From Pandoraea terrigena (GTDB lineage Bacteria > Pseudomonadota > Gammaproteobacteria > Burkholderiales > Burkholderiaceae), in contig NZ_CABPRU010000017.1 of NCBI RefSeq assembly GCF_902459705.1, positions 1 through 64,000 on the forward strand: 64,000 bases of DNA. Reading direction: 5' to 3'. Position numbers and translations under genes: made by a program. The number at the start of each line of letters is the position of its first letter. Position 1 is the stretch's first letter. A model generated the notes under the pieces. It saw only the letters and a list, made by a program, of their open reading frames with translations, was not told where the DNA came from and searched no databases. Shown here piece after piece: positions 38,718-47,202 of the stretch.

Positions 38718-38823
38718 GGTCTCCGGTCTTGACGGGGAGGGTGGGCGCGGCGACGGCGCGCAACTTCGGCACGGCCGCCGCGCACGCGGTTATGGCAAAA
38801 CAAACAGCAATACGTGAAATGAC

Positions 38824-40260
38824 TCAGGGAACGAGACGCCCCGGATTGAACAACTGGTTGGGGTCGAGGGCCGCCTTCACGGTGCGCATGAGCGCGAGTT
38901 CCGCGCGCGACTTGTAACGCTGCATGAGCGGCAAGCCCGTCTGGCCAACGCCATGCTCGGCGCTGAACGTGCCGGACAGCCGTGCGGCAACGTCGTTCAC
39001 GCAGGCGCGCAGGATGTCGCCCATCGACCCGCTGTCCGGGAGCGCCGCCCACGCCGCAAACGAGAACATCGGGATGAAGTGCACGTTGCCATCGCCCATG
39101 TGGCCGACGATCGCGATGTCGAGTCCCGGCACGACGGCGTGCACGGCGCGTGTGGCGGCGTCGATGAACTCGGGCACGCTCGACACCGGCACCGCGCAAT
39201 CGGTCGTGAGCCCGACAGCCGCCTTCTTGTTGGCTTCACTCACGCTATGGCGCACTTCCCAGAGATCGGCACGCTGTGTGTCGTTCGCCGCGATGACGGC
39301 GTCTTCAATCAGCCCTTGTTCGATGGCCTCGCCCAACGTCTGCGTCAGCACGGCCTCAAGCCCGTCGGCGTCGCGCGTGTCGCTCAACTCGACAAGCACA
39401 TGCCACGCATGCGCGTCTGCGAGCGGATTGCGGCGATTCGGCACATTGGCCAGCACCCGATCGAGCTGGTGGCGATTCATGATCTCGAAGCCCGACAGGC
39501 GCGAGCCGCACGCGTTCTGGAACCTGCCGAGTATCTGCTGCGCGGCGGCCGGATCGCGCGGCGCAAACCACGCGAGCGAATGCTGCGTGGGCAACGGATG
39601 CAGCTTGAGCGCGGCGGCCGTGATGATGCCCAGCGTGCCCTCCGCCCCGATGAACAGATGCTTGAGATCGATGCCCGTGTTGTCCTTGCGAAGCACGCGC
39701 AGGCCGTCCCAGATCGTGCCGTCGGCCAGCACGACTTCCAGCCCCAGCACGTTCTCGCGCGTGTTGCCATAGCGCAGCACGCTCGTACCGCCGGCATTCG
39801 TCGAGAGCGTGCCCCCGATCTGACACGACCCCTCGGCGCCGAGGCTCACCGGATACAAGCGTCCGACGCCGGCCGCCGTCTCCTGCACGGTTTTCAGGAT
39901 GCACCCGGCCTCGACGATCATCGACCCGTTGGCGGCATCGACCTGCCGGACCTGACGCATGCGCGCCAGATTCAGAATGACGGGCGCCGGGCCGTCGGCA
40001 GGCGGTACCGCCCCGCCGCACAGGCTCGTGTTGCCGCCCTGCGGCAGGATTGGCACCCCCGCGGCGGCGCACAGCCTGACGACATCGCTCACCTGTATGG
40101 TGGTCGACGGCAGCACGACACACAGCGCCTCGCCCCGGTATCGTCCGCGCCAGTCCTCCGTGTAACCGACGATATCGGGCGCGTCGCCAAGCACGGCGTG
40201 GGCGCCGAGCGCGTCTTGCAACCGGGGAATCAGTGTTTCGCGCGTGACTGCGTCGTTCAT
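38824..40260 (-). CDS. FAD-linked 2-hydroxy-acid dehydrogenase, D-lactate/GlcD type
   Basis: A 478-residue flavoenzyme of the vanillyl-alcohol-oxidase fold, close to D-lactate dehydrogenase (cytochrome) and glycolate oxidase GlcD. It shows the FAD/PCMH motifs ILPQGGNTSLCGGAVP, LGAEGSCQIGGTLSTNAGG, RYGNTRENVLGLEVVLADG and FIGAEGTLGIITAAALKLHP. The C-terminal half has GHMGDGNVHF, FSAEHGVGQTGLPLMQRYK and LDPNQLFNPGRL. It should oxidise a D/(R)-2-hydroxy acid to the keto acid. It is the first gene of the leftward operon with the ABC importer and DapA-like lyase. Its promoter carries two copies of the candidate operator. Confidence 0.9.
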   Translation of the reverse strand: MNDAVTRETLIPRLQDALGAHAVLGDAPDIVGYTEDWRGRYRGEALCVVLPSTTIQVSDVVRLCAAAGVPILPQGGNTSLCGGAVPPADGPAPVILNLARMRQVRQVDAANGSMIVEAGCILKTVQETAAGVGRLYPVSLGAEGSCQIGGTLSTNAGGTSVLRYGNTRENVLGLEVVLADGTIWDGLRVLRKDNTGIDLKHLFIGAEGTLGIITAAALKLHPLPTQHSLAWFAPRDPAAAQQILGRFQNACGSRLSGFEIMNRHQLDRVLANVPNRRNPLADAHAWHVLVELSDTRDADGLEAVLTQTLGEAIEQGLIEDAVIAANDTQRADLWEVRHSVSEANKKAAVGLTTDCAVPVSSVPEFIDAATRAVHAVVPGLDIAIVGHMGDGNVHFIPMFSFAAWAALPDSGSMGDILRACVNDVAARLSGTFSAEHGVGQTGLPLMQRYKSRAELALMRTVKAALDPNQLFNPGRLVP

Positions 40261-40389
40261 TGCCTGCGGACTCCTGAATACTTCATTTCGACGATGTCGC
40301 CACGGTGCGGGTCACGACGTGCGGCGTGCGGCAGGACCCCGTCAGACGCCCGTCTGGCGATTCATTGCGATCAAGGATAGGCGATAAAA

Positions 40390-40424
40390 AATTGCAATAA
40401 AATCTCTTTAATTGCATTGCACTC
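40390..40424. promoter_or_regulatory. Pair of 15-bp direct repeats in divergent promoter, candidate IclR operator
   Basis: AATTGCAATAAAATC at 40390-40404 and AATTGCATTGCACTC at 40410-40424 are direct repeats exactly 20 bp apart, two helical turns. Each matches AATTGCATTACAATC upstream of the IclR gene (32679-32693) at 13 of 15 positions. They lie between the FAD dehydrogenase and aldehyde dehydrogenase genes, in an AT-rich pocket of otherwise GC-rich DNA. Confidence 0.65.
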
Positions 40425-40520
40425 GTTTTAGGTGTTTATGCGGATGTAACGCATGTGACGGTCAACGCCCTCGCGAGTTAAGTGATAATGAGGGCCACCC
40501 CCACACGAGGTGACGTCGTC

Positions 40521-41960
40521 ATGCCCGAAGCTACACACTTCATCGGCAACCAATGGGTCGCTCCCGCGAAGAGCCCTACGATTCCCGTCGTTGATCCGTC
40601 TGACGGACAAGTCTTCACCCAGATCGCCCGCGGCGACGCCGAGGACATCGACCGTGCCGTGAAGGCGGCGCGTGCGGCCTTCGACGGCGACTGGGGACGC
40701 ACCAGCGCCGCCGAGCGCGGCCGCGTGCTCTACGCGATGGCGAACGTGCTCGCCAGACATCACGAGGCACTGGCACAGCTCGAAGCGCGCGACACCGGCA
40801 AGCCGCTCAAGCAGGCACGCGCCGACGCCGCCGCCATCGTTCGCTATTTCGAGTTCTACGCCGGGGCCGCCGACAAGCTGCACGGCGAGACGATTCCCTA
40901 CCAGCCAGGCTTTACCGTCTTCACCTTGCGCGAACCGCACGGCGTGACCGGTCACATCATTCCGTGGAACTACCCACTGCAGATCTTCGGGCGCAGCGTG
41001 GCCGCGGCCCTGGCGACCGGCAACGCCTGCGTCGTCAAGCCGGCCGAAGACGCCTGCCTGTCGCTGCTGCGCGTCGCCGAGCTGTCGATCGAGGCGGGGC
41101 TGCCGCCGGGAGCGCTCAACATCGTGACCGGTTACGGCGCCGAGGCCGGTGCGTCACTCGCGCGGCATCCGGGCATCGATCACATCTCGTTTACCGGCTC
41201 GCCTGCGACCGGCACGCTAATCTCGCAGATGGCCGCGGAAAACCACACGCCGGTCACGCTCGAACTCGGCGGAAAATCGCCGCAGATCGTTTTCGCCGAC
41301 GCCGACATGGACGCCGTGCTTCCCGTCGTGGTGAACGCCATCGTGCAGAACGCCGGACAAACCTGTTCCGCCGGCAGCCGGCTGCTCGTCGAGCGCGACG
41401 CCTACGAGACGCTGCTCGCGCGCCTGGCCGAGGCGTTCGCGCACCTGCGCGTGGGACGCTCGCAAGACGATCTCGATCTGGGCCCGCTGATCAACGCGCG
41501 TCAGCAGCACCGCGTGTGGGACTTCCTGTCCGAAGCGCAGCACGATGGCATTGCGGTGATGTCGCAGGGCGAGGTCGTCGGCAGTGCACCGGAAACGGGG
41601 TTCTATCAGGCACCCACGTTGCTGCGCGACGTCCCCGCCACCCATCGTCTCGCCCACGAGGAAGTGTTCGGCCCGGTGCTCGCCGCCATGCCGTTTGCCG
41701 ACGAGGCCGACGCCGTGCGCCTGGCCAACGGCACGCCCTACGGTTTGGCCGCCGGCGTATGGACGCGCGACGGCGCACGTCAGATGCGCCTGGCACGCGA
41801 CATTCGCGCGGGACAAGTCTTCATCAACAACTACGGTGCGGGCGGCGGCGTGGAGCTACCCTTCGGCGGGCGGAAGCACTCCGGGCACGGGCGCGAAAAA
41901 GGCTTCGAAGCCCTCTATGGCTTCACGACCCTCAAGACCGTCGCCATCCAGCACGGTTGA
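40521..41960 (+). CDS. NAD(P)-dependent aldehyde dehydrogenase
   Basis: A 479-residue ALDH. It has the catalytic Asn in IIPWNYPLQI, the cofactor motif FTGSPATGTLI, the Glu in LELGGKSPQIVF and the catalytic Cys in QNAGQTCSAGSRLLV near residue 288, with HEEVFGPVLAAMPF following. Family members oxidise many aldehydes to acids. Here it probably handles the aldehyde from the DapA-like lyase. The start MPEATHFIGNQW is preceded by GAGGTG; an ATG 39 bp upstream is less likely. It leads a rightward operon with an SDR and an MFS transporter. Confidence 0.92.
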   Translation: MPEATHFIGNQWVAPAKSPTIPVVDPSDGQVFTQIARGDAEDIDRAVKAARAAFDGDWGRTSAAERGRVLYAMANVLARHHEALAQLEARDTGKPLKQARADAAAIVRYFEFYAGAADKLHGETIPYQPGFTVFTLREPHGVTGHIIPWNYPLQIFGRSVAAALATGNACVVKPAEDACLSLLRVAELSIEAGLPPGALNIVTGYGAEAGASLARHPGIDHISFTGSPATGTLISQMAAENHTPVTLELGGKSPQIVFADADMDAVLPVVVNAIVQNAGQTCSAGSRLLVERDAYETLLARLAEAFAHLRVGRSQDDLDLGPLINARQQHRVWDFLSEAQHDGIAVMSQGEVVGSAPETGFYQAPTLLRDVPATHRLAHEEVFGPVLAAMPFADEADAVRLANGTPYGLAAGVWTRDGARQMRLARDIRAGQVFINNYGAGGGVELPFGGRKHSGHGREKGFEALYGFTTLKTVAIQHG

Positions 41961-42066
41961 CCGGCAGGACCCGCAGCACGCACCCTGAAGTCAATCACGG
42001 CGAAGTGGCGAGCGCACACCCTGCGTCCGGCGCTTCGCCATCCCCAGGCAACTCAGGAGACAAGGC

Positions 42067-42825
42067 ATGCGTTTGCAAGAGAAAGTGGCCATCGTCACAG
42101 GCGCCGGTTCCGGCTTCGGCGAGGGCATCGCCAAGACCTTTGCCCGCGAAGGCGCCGCCGTCATCGTCAACGATCTGAATCGCGAGGCCGGCGAGCGCGT
42201 GGCCGGGGACATCGCCAAGGCCGGCGGACGGGCCGCGTTCGTGTACGGCGACGTGTCGCGCGAGGACGATCACGTCACCCTGCTCGACGAGGCCGTCACG
42301 CGCTTCGGCGATCTCGACATCGTGGTCAACAACGCGGGGACCACGCATCGCAACAAGCCGCTGCTCGAAGTCACCGAAGCCGAGTTCGATCGCGTCTACG
42401 CCGTGAACGTCAAAAGCATTTTCTGGAGTGCGCGTGCGGTCATCCCCCACTTCCTGCAACGCGGCGCCGGCGTGATGATCAACATCGCGTCGACGGCTGG
42501 GGTGCGCCCGCGCCCGGGGCTTGTCTGGTACAACGGCAGCAAAGGCGCCGTGATTACCGCGAGCAAGGCCATGGCCGCCGAGTTCGGCCCGAAGAACATC
42601 CGCGTGAACTGCGTCAACCCCGTCATCGGCGATACGGGACTGACGGCCGAATTCATGGGCGTGCCCAACACCCCCGAGAACCGCGCCAAATTCCTCGCCG
42701 GGATTCCGCTCGGCCGCTTCTCCACGCCGCAGGACATTGCCAACGCCTGCCTCTATCTGGCCAGCGACGACGCCGCGTTCATCACCGGCGTGTGCCTGGA
42801 GGTCGACGGCGGACGTTGCATCTGA
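42067..42825 (+). CDS. Short-chain dehydrogenase/reductase
   Basis: A 252-residue classical SDR with the cofactor loop TGAGSGFGEG at residue 11, NNAG at about 87, the catalytic Ser in INIASTAGV and Tyr/Lys in YNGSKGAV. It ends with ITGVCLEVDGGRCI, typical of glucose-1-dehydrogenase/3-oxoacyl-reductase-like SDRs. It lies between the aldehyde dehydrogenase and the MFS transporter of the same operon. It probably oxidises or reduces a hydroxy/keto intermediate of the locus. The substrate is not deducible. Confidence 0.92.
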   Translation: MRLQEKVAIVTGAGSGFGEGIAKTFAREGAAVIVNDLNREAGERVAGDIAKAGGRAAFVYGDVSREDDHVTLLDEAVTRFGDLDIVVNNAGTTHRNKPLLEVTEAEFDRVYAVNVKSIFWSARAVIPHFLQRGAGVMINIASTAGVRPRPGLVWYNGSKGAVITASKAMAAEFGPKNIRVNCVNPVIGDTGLTAEFMGVPNTPENRAKFLAGIPLGRFSTPQDIANACLYLASDDAAFITGVCLEVDGGRCI

Positions 42826-42919
42826 TCGACCCACCGTTTTTGCAGTCGGTAGTCCCCGTAGTTGTCGCACTCACCCCATAACGACAGACAACACCCCGTC
42901 AATCCGGAGGAGCTTCCGT

Positions 42920-44236
42920 ATGAACAGCGTTCCCACGCCCCCCTCGCCCATGGCCGACGTGCCGTCGGCCGACTTTGAAGCGGCCACCTACCGCAAGGTC
43001 GGCTGGCGGCTGATTCCGTTCCTGCTGCTGTGCTACGTGGTCGCGTATCTCGACCGCGTCAACGTCGGCTTCGCCAAGTTGCAGATGGTCGGCGACCTGC
43101 ACTTCTCCGAGACCGTGTTCGGTCTCGGCGCGGGTATCTTCTTCCTGGGCTATTTCCTCTTCGAGGTGCCGAGCAACGTGATCCTTCACCGCGTGGGCGC
43201 ACGCGTGTGGATCGCGCGCATCATGATCTCGTGGGGCATCATCTCGGGCGCGACGATGTACGTCACCTCGCCCGCGATGTACTACATCATGCGATTCCTG
43301 CTCGGCGTGGCCGAGGCGGGCTTCTTCCCCGGCATCATCCTGTACATCACGTACTGGTACCCGGCCTCGCGGCGCGGACGCATGACCGCCTGGTTCATGA
43401 CCGCGGTGGCATTGTCCGGCCTCATCGGCGGGCCGCTCTCCGGCTGGATTCTCAAGGACATGAGCGGTGTGAACGGCCTGGCCGGCTGGCAATGGATGTT
43501 CCTGATCGAAGCGATTCCGTCGATCGTGATCGGCCTTGTCGTGCTGTTCGTGCTCGACGACCGCATTCGCGACGCCAAATGGCTCAACGATGCCGAGAAG
43601 TCGATGCTCGAGCGCAACATCGCCAGCGATGTGCGCAGCAAGGAAGACCTGCCGCTGCGCCAGGTGTTCTCCAGCCCGCGGGTGTGGATGATGAGCCTGA
43701 TCTACTTCTCGTTCGTGATCGGCCTGTACGGCGTGGGCTTCTGGCTGCCGACGATCATCAAGAGCACCGGCGTGACCGATCCGCTGCAGATCGGCCTGCT
43801 CACGGCGATCCCGTATTTCTTCTCGGTGATCGCGATGGTCGTGGTCGGGCGTCGCTCCGATTTGCGCGGCGAGCGTCGCTGGCACATTGCCATTCCCGCC
43901 TTCGCCGGCGCCATCGGCCTGTTCCTGTCAACCACCTGGAGCCACAACACCCAGCTCGCCATGGTCGCCCTGACACTCGCCACGATGGGCATCATGGTCG
44001 TGCTGCCGTTGTTCTGGAGCCTGCCCACGGCATTTCTGGGCGGCACCGCCGCGGCCGCCGGTATCGCGATGATCAACTCACTGGGCAATCTCGCCGGCTT
44101 CGTGGGGCCCTACCTGATCGGCTTTCTCAAGGACACCACGCACAGCACCAACACCGGCATGTTCCTGCTCACGGCCTTCATGATCCTGGGCGGGTTGCTC
44201 ACGTTGGCCGTGCCTGCGCGGCTCGTCAATCAGTGA
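42920..44236 (+). CDS. MFS transporter, anion:cation symporter (ACS) family
   Basis: A 438-residue major facilitator protein with twelve predicted membrane helices. It has the ACS-family signature YLDRVNVGFAKLQM in helix 1 and GYFLFEVPSNVILHRVGARV in helix 2, as in galactonate, glucarate, phthalate and tartrate symporters. Members import organic anions with protons. It closes the aldehyde dehydrogenase operon, so it probably imports the same or a related acid as the ABC system, at higher capacity. The start follows GGAGGAG. Confidence 0.92.
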   Translation: MNSVPTPPSPMADVPSADFEAATYRKVGWRLIPFLLLCYVVAYLDRVNVGFAKLQMVGDLHFSETVFGLGAGIFFLGYFLFEVPSNVILHRVGARVWIARIMISWGIISGATMYVTSPAMYYIMRFLLGVAEAGFFPGIILYITYWYPASRRGRMTAWFMTAVALSGLIGGPLSGWILKDMSGVNGLAGWQWMFLIEAIPSIVIGLVVLFVLDDRIRDAKWLNDAEKSMLERNIASDVRSKEDLPLRQVFSSPRVWMMSLIYFSFVIGLYGVGFWLPTIIKSTGVTDPLQIGLLTAIPYFFSVIAMVVVGRRSDLRGERRWHIAIPAFAGAIGLFLSTTWSHNTQLAMVALTLATMGIMVVLPLFWSLPTAFLGGTAAAAGIAMINSLGNLAGFVGPYLIGFLKDTTHSTNTGMFLLTAFMILGGLLTLAVPARLVNQ

Positions 44237-44363
44237 CCAAGTGCGACTGTCGCGGATCGGCTGACGAAACCGCGCCTCGGCGGCCGAGACCGTCGCGCCA
44301 CGGGACCGCCGGCCGGCTCGCCACCATGCGTATGCGTTGGGAGTAGCATATTTGGCACGAATG

Positions 44364-44394
44364 AGGCCGTCCTTGCCGGGACGGCCTGTTTTTT
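44364..44394 (+). terminator. Rho-independent terminator after the MFS gene
   Basis: AGGCCGTCC (44364-44372) pairs with GGACGGCCT (44379-44387), loop of 6, followed by G and six T. It lies 130 bp after the MFS stop and just before the DHA2-type gene, so it separates the two transcription units. Confidence 0.85.
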
Positions 44395-44410
44395 GCCCTC
44401 AAAGATCCGC

Positions 44411-45922
44411 ATGCCAGCCAATGACCCCCAGACGACGCCGGCCGGCGTCTCGCTCACCCCCGCCGAGGTCAAGTCGATCCTCTCCGGCCTGCTGCTCATC
44501 ATGTTTCTCGGCTCGCTCGACCAGACCATCGTCGCGCCCGCCCTGCCGACCATCGCCCGAGACCTCGGCAGCTTCGACGCCGTCTCGTGGGTCGTCACCG
44601 CCTACCTGCTCTCGTCCACGGCCATCACGCCCATCGTCGGCAAACTCTCCGATCTGTTCGGACGGCGCGTCGTCATCGCCGTGAGCGTTGCCGTCTTCCT
44701 CGTCGGCTCGGTGCTGTGTGCGCTGGCGCCAAGCATGCTCGCGCTGATCGTGGCGCGCGGCGTGCAGGGGCTGGGCGGCGGCGGCCTCATCGCGCTGTCC
44801 AACACGGTGATCGCGGATATCGTCTCGCCGCGCGAGCGCGGCCGCTATCAGGGGTATATCTCCGGCATGTTCGCGGTCTCCGGCGTGGCCGGTCCCGTCA
44901 CCGGTGGGGTGTTCGCCCAGTACCTGAACTGGACGCTCATCTTCTGGATCAATCTCCCGCTCGGTCTGCTCGCCATCTACCTGAGTGACCGCGCACTGCG
45001 TCGCCTGCCCCGTCGCGAAGGCACGCCCAGCATCGACTTTCTCGGGTCGGCGCTGCTCATCGCCGCGACCATCTGCCTGTTGCTGGCGCTCACGTGGGGC
45101 GGACATCGCTACGCGTGGTCGTCATTGCCCATTGTCGGCCTGCTCGCCGCCAGCGTGATCGTGGGAGCGATCTTCCTGCGCCATCAGCGTGCCGTGCGCG
45201 AGCCGTTGCTGCCGCTTGCGTTGCTTGCCAATCCGGTGTTCCGGATGACGTCGACGATGGCCGTGCTCGTGATGATGGTCAACATCAGCATCGGCATCTA
45301 CGTGCCGCTGTACCTCCAATTGCAGCGTGGCGAGTCGGCAAGCCGTTCGGGGCTGATGCTGATCCTGCCGCTGCTGGGCATCGTGGTGGGCGCGCTCGGT
45401 TCGGGGCACTACATGCGCAAGACGGGGCATTACAAGCGTCCGCCACAGATCGGCTTGCCGGTGGCGTTGCTGGGATTGGCGACGATTGCGCTCGGCGTGC
45501 AATCGCTGCCGCTCGTGGCTATCGGGCTGTGTCTCGGACTCGTAGGGATTGGCTTCGGCTCGGCCATGCCGGTGATGACCGTGGCGACGCAAAATGCCGT
45601 GGCGCCGCGCGACATCGGCATCGCGACCGCCGCGCACGCGTTCTTCCGGGCGCTCGGCGGGATGATCGGCGTCGCAATGTTCGGCGCGCTCATCGTCGGG
45701 TTGCTGGTCTCGGGAAGCGACGGGGGCGCGTCGCATGAACTGACCGACTTCCTGCGCCCGGGCCGCGCGCCGGCCGGGATGGAAGATCATCTGCGACTTG
45801 CCTTCGGCGCGTTTTTTGGCGGCAGCGCCGTCATCGCCGCGCTCGCCATCGTCGCGCTCGGTCGCTTGCCGGAATTGCCGTTGCGCCAGAGTTCGGGGAA
45901 CGAGGCAACGGCCATCGAATGA
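44411..45922 (+). CDS. MFS drug exporter, DHA2 (EmrB/QacA) family
   Basis: A 503-residue exporter with fourteen predicted helices. It has LDQTIVAPALPTIARDLGSF in helix 1, WVVTAYLLSSTAITPIVGKL in helix 2, the loop motif DLFGRRVVIA, and motif C-like GVAGPVTGGVFAQYLNW. These define the 14-TMS drug:H+ antiporter family. An in-frame TTG 18 bp upstream is an alternative start. It follows the terminator of the previous operon, so it is a separate unit. Neither an EmrA-like partner nor a regulator is adjacent. The substrate is unknown. Confidence 0.92.
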   Translation: MPANDPQTTPAGVSLTPAEVKSILSGLLLIMFLGSLDQTIVAPALPTIARDLGSFDAVSWVVTAYLLSSTAITPIVGKLSDLFGRRVVIAVSVAVFLVGSVLCALAPSMLALIVARGVQGLGGGGLIALSNTVIADIVSPRERGRYQGYISGMFAVSGVAGPVTGGVFAQYLNWTLIFWINLPLGLLAIYLSDRALRRLPRREGTPSIDFLGSALLIAATICLLLALTWGGHRYAWSSLPIVGLLAASVIVGAIFLRHQRAVREPLLPLALLANPVFRMTSTMAVLVMMVNISIGIYVPLYLQLQRGESASRSGLMLILPLLGIVVGALGSGHYMRKTGHYKRPPQIGLPVALLGLATIALGVQSLPLVAIGLCLGLVGIGFGSAMPVMTVATQNAVAPRDIGIATAAHAFFRALGGMIGVAMFGALIVGLLVSGSDGGASHELTDFLRPGRAPAGMEDHLRLAFGAFFGGSAVIAALAIVALGRLPELPLRQSSGNEATAIE

Positions 45923-45977
45923 CGATGCGGGCATGGCGGCTCGCCTGCCCGCCACATGACGCGCCCATCATGACAAA

Positions 45978-46002
45978 CGGCACCCGCGTGGCACGGGTGC
46001 CG
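45978..46002. terminator. Possible bidirectional terminator between convergent genes
   Basis: CGGCACCCG (45978-45986) pairs with CGGGTGCCG (45994-46002), loop of 7. Only short T-runs flank it. It lies between the convergent exporter and hemY genes, where a shared terminator is expected. Confidence 0.55.
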
Positions 46003-46019
46003 TGTTCGCCGCAAGCCGC

Positions 46020-47192
46020 TTATGCGCTCGCGCAGGCCCGATAGTGACGGTTGGCCAGCTCCATCTGCTCGAGCCCCTCGAAGAGTTGCGCCAGCGCCAG
46101 ATGCACGCGCTGTTGCAGATGCCGGTCGTCAGTATGACGCAGCGCACCTTCGAGGAACGTCTGCGCCTTGCCCCACAATCGCTGGTGCTGGCACAGCTTG
46201 CCCAACGCGAAGAGCAGATCGGGGTCGTTCGGATGACGCTGCTGCCACGCCTCGGCCTTCTGGATGAGCGGCAGGGCGTCGCCGCCGGCACACTCCGCAT
46301 AGCGGCGCAGCAATCGCGGATCCCAGTGCTCGGCGAGCGCGGCCTCGACGATATCGCGCGCCTCGCGCAGACGGTCGAGCGAGATCAGCAACTCGGCCGC
46401 GACATCGGCAATTCGCGCCGACGTGCGCACATCAGCCGGCAATTCGTTCCAGCACTTGAGCAGCGCGTCGGCATCGTGGCGGTGATCGCGCAGAATGCCC
46501 TCGCTGGCCGTCTGCTTGAGCTTGGCCGCCAGTGCCGGATGCAGCGCTTCACGCTTTTCCAGCACCTTGAGCAGCGCCAGTACCTCGGGCCAGTGCTTCA
46601 GGTGTTGATGTGCCCGCAGGGCAACCAACTGCGCCTGCATCCGGCGCGCGCCCTGCGCCCGCATCTCGGTGAGGGCTTCGAGCGCGCCCTCCGCATCGCG
46701 GGCGTCAACGCGCAACTCCGCCGTCTGCAACAGACGCGCCTCTTCCAGGTTCGCGCCTTGCGCCTCGGCCAGCCAGGTGTCGCGACGCGCGAACTCGCGC
46801 ATGCGATGCGCCGCGCGGGCGCCAATGATCGCCGCCACGCCGCGATTGTCGTCCTGCTCGGCGGCTTCGCGCGCCGCCTTCTCGGCCCGCGTGTAGCGGC
46901 CCGCAAAGAGATTCGCCACGGCGTCGCGCAACGCGATGTTCGCGCGACGGCTGCGTTGGCGATTGCGGTAGGCGGCTACGCGCTCCGGCATCTTGTAGAT
47001 GTTGCGCAGGATACGAATGATGACGTATAGCGCAACGAACAAGGCCAGCAACGCCAGCACAAACAGGTTCAGCGATACGTCCACACGGTATGGCGGCACC
47101 AGCATCACCACTTGCCCGTGATTGAACGTGGCCAGCACGGCAAAGCCGGCCGCCACCGCGAACAGGAGCGTCAACCAGATCAGTCCTCGCAT
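46020..47192 (-). CDS. hemY: HemY-like protoheme synthesis protein (TPR membrane protein)
   Basis: A 390-residue inner-membrane protein of the HemY_N family, not protoporphyrinogen oxidase. Two N-terminal membrane helices (LIWLTLLFAVAAGFAVLATF and LNLFVLALLALFVALYVIIR) precede TPR-like helical repeats. Landmarks are AYRNRQRSRRANIALRDAVA and LFAGRYTRAEKAAREAAEQD. It is last in the hemC-hemD-hemX-hemY operon, 10 bp after hemX. Its role in haem synthesis is inferred from operon conservation in proteobacteria. Confidence 0.92.
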   Translation of the reverse strand: MRGLIWLTLLFAVAAGFAVLATFNHGQVVMLVPPYRVDVSLNLFVLALLALFVALYVIIRILRNIYKMPERVAAYRNRQRSRRANIALRDAVANLFAGRYTRAEKAAREAAEQDDNRGVAAIIGARAAHRMREFARRDTWLAEAQGANLEEARLLQTAELRVDARDAEGALEALTEMRAQGARRMQAQLVALRAHQHLKHWPEVLALLKVLEKREALHPALAAKLKQTASEGILRDHRHDADALLKCWNELPADVRTSARIADVAAELLISLDRLREARDIVEAALAEHWDPRLLRRYAECAGGDALPLIQKAEAWQQRHPNDPDLLFALGKLCQHQRLWGKAQTFLEGALRHTDDRHLQQRVHLALAQLFEGLEQMELANRHYRACASA

Positions 47193-47202
47193 GCCCGGCT
47201 CC

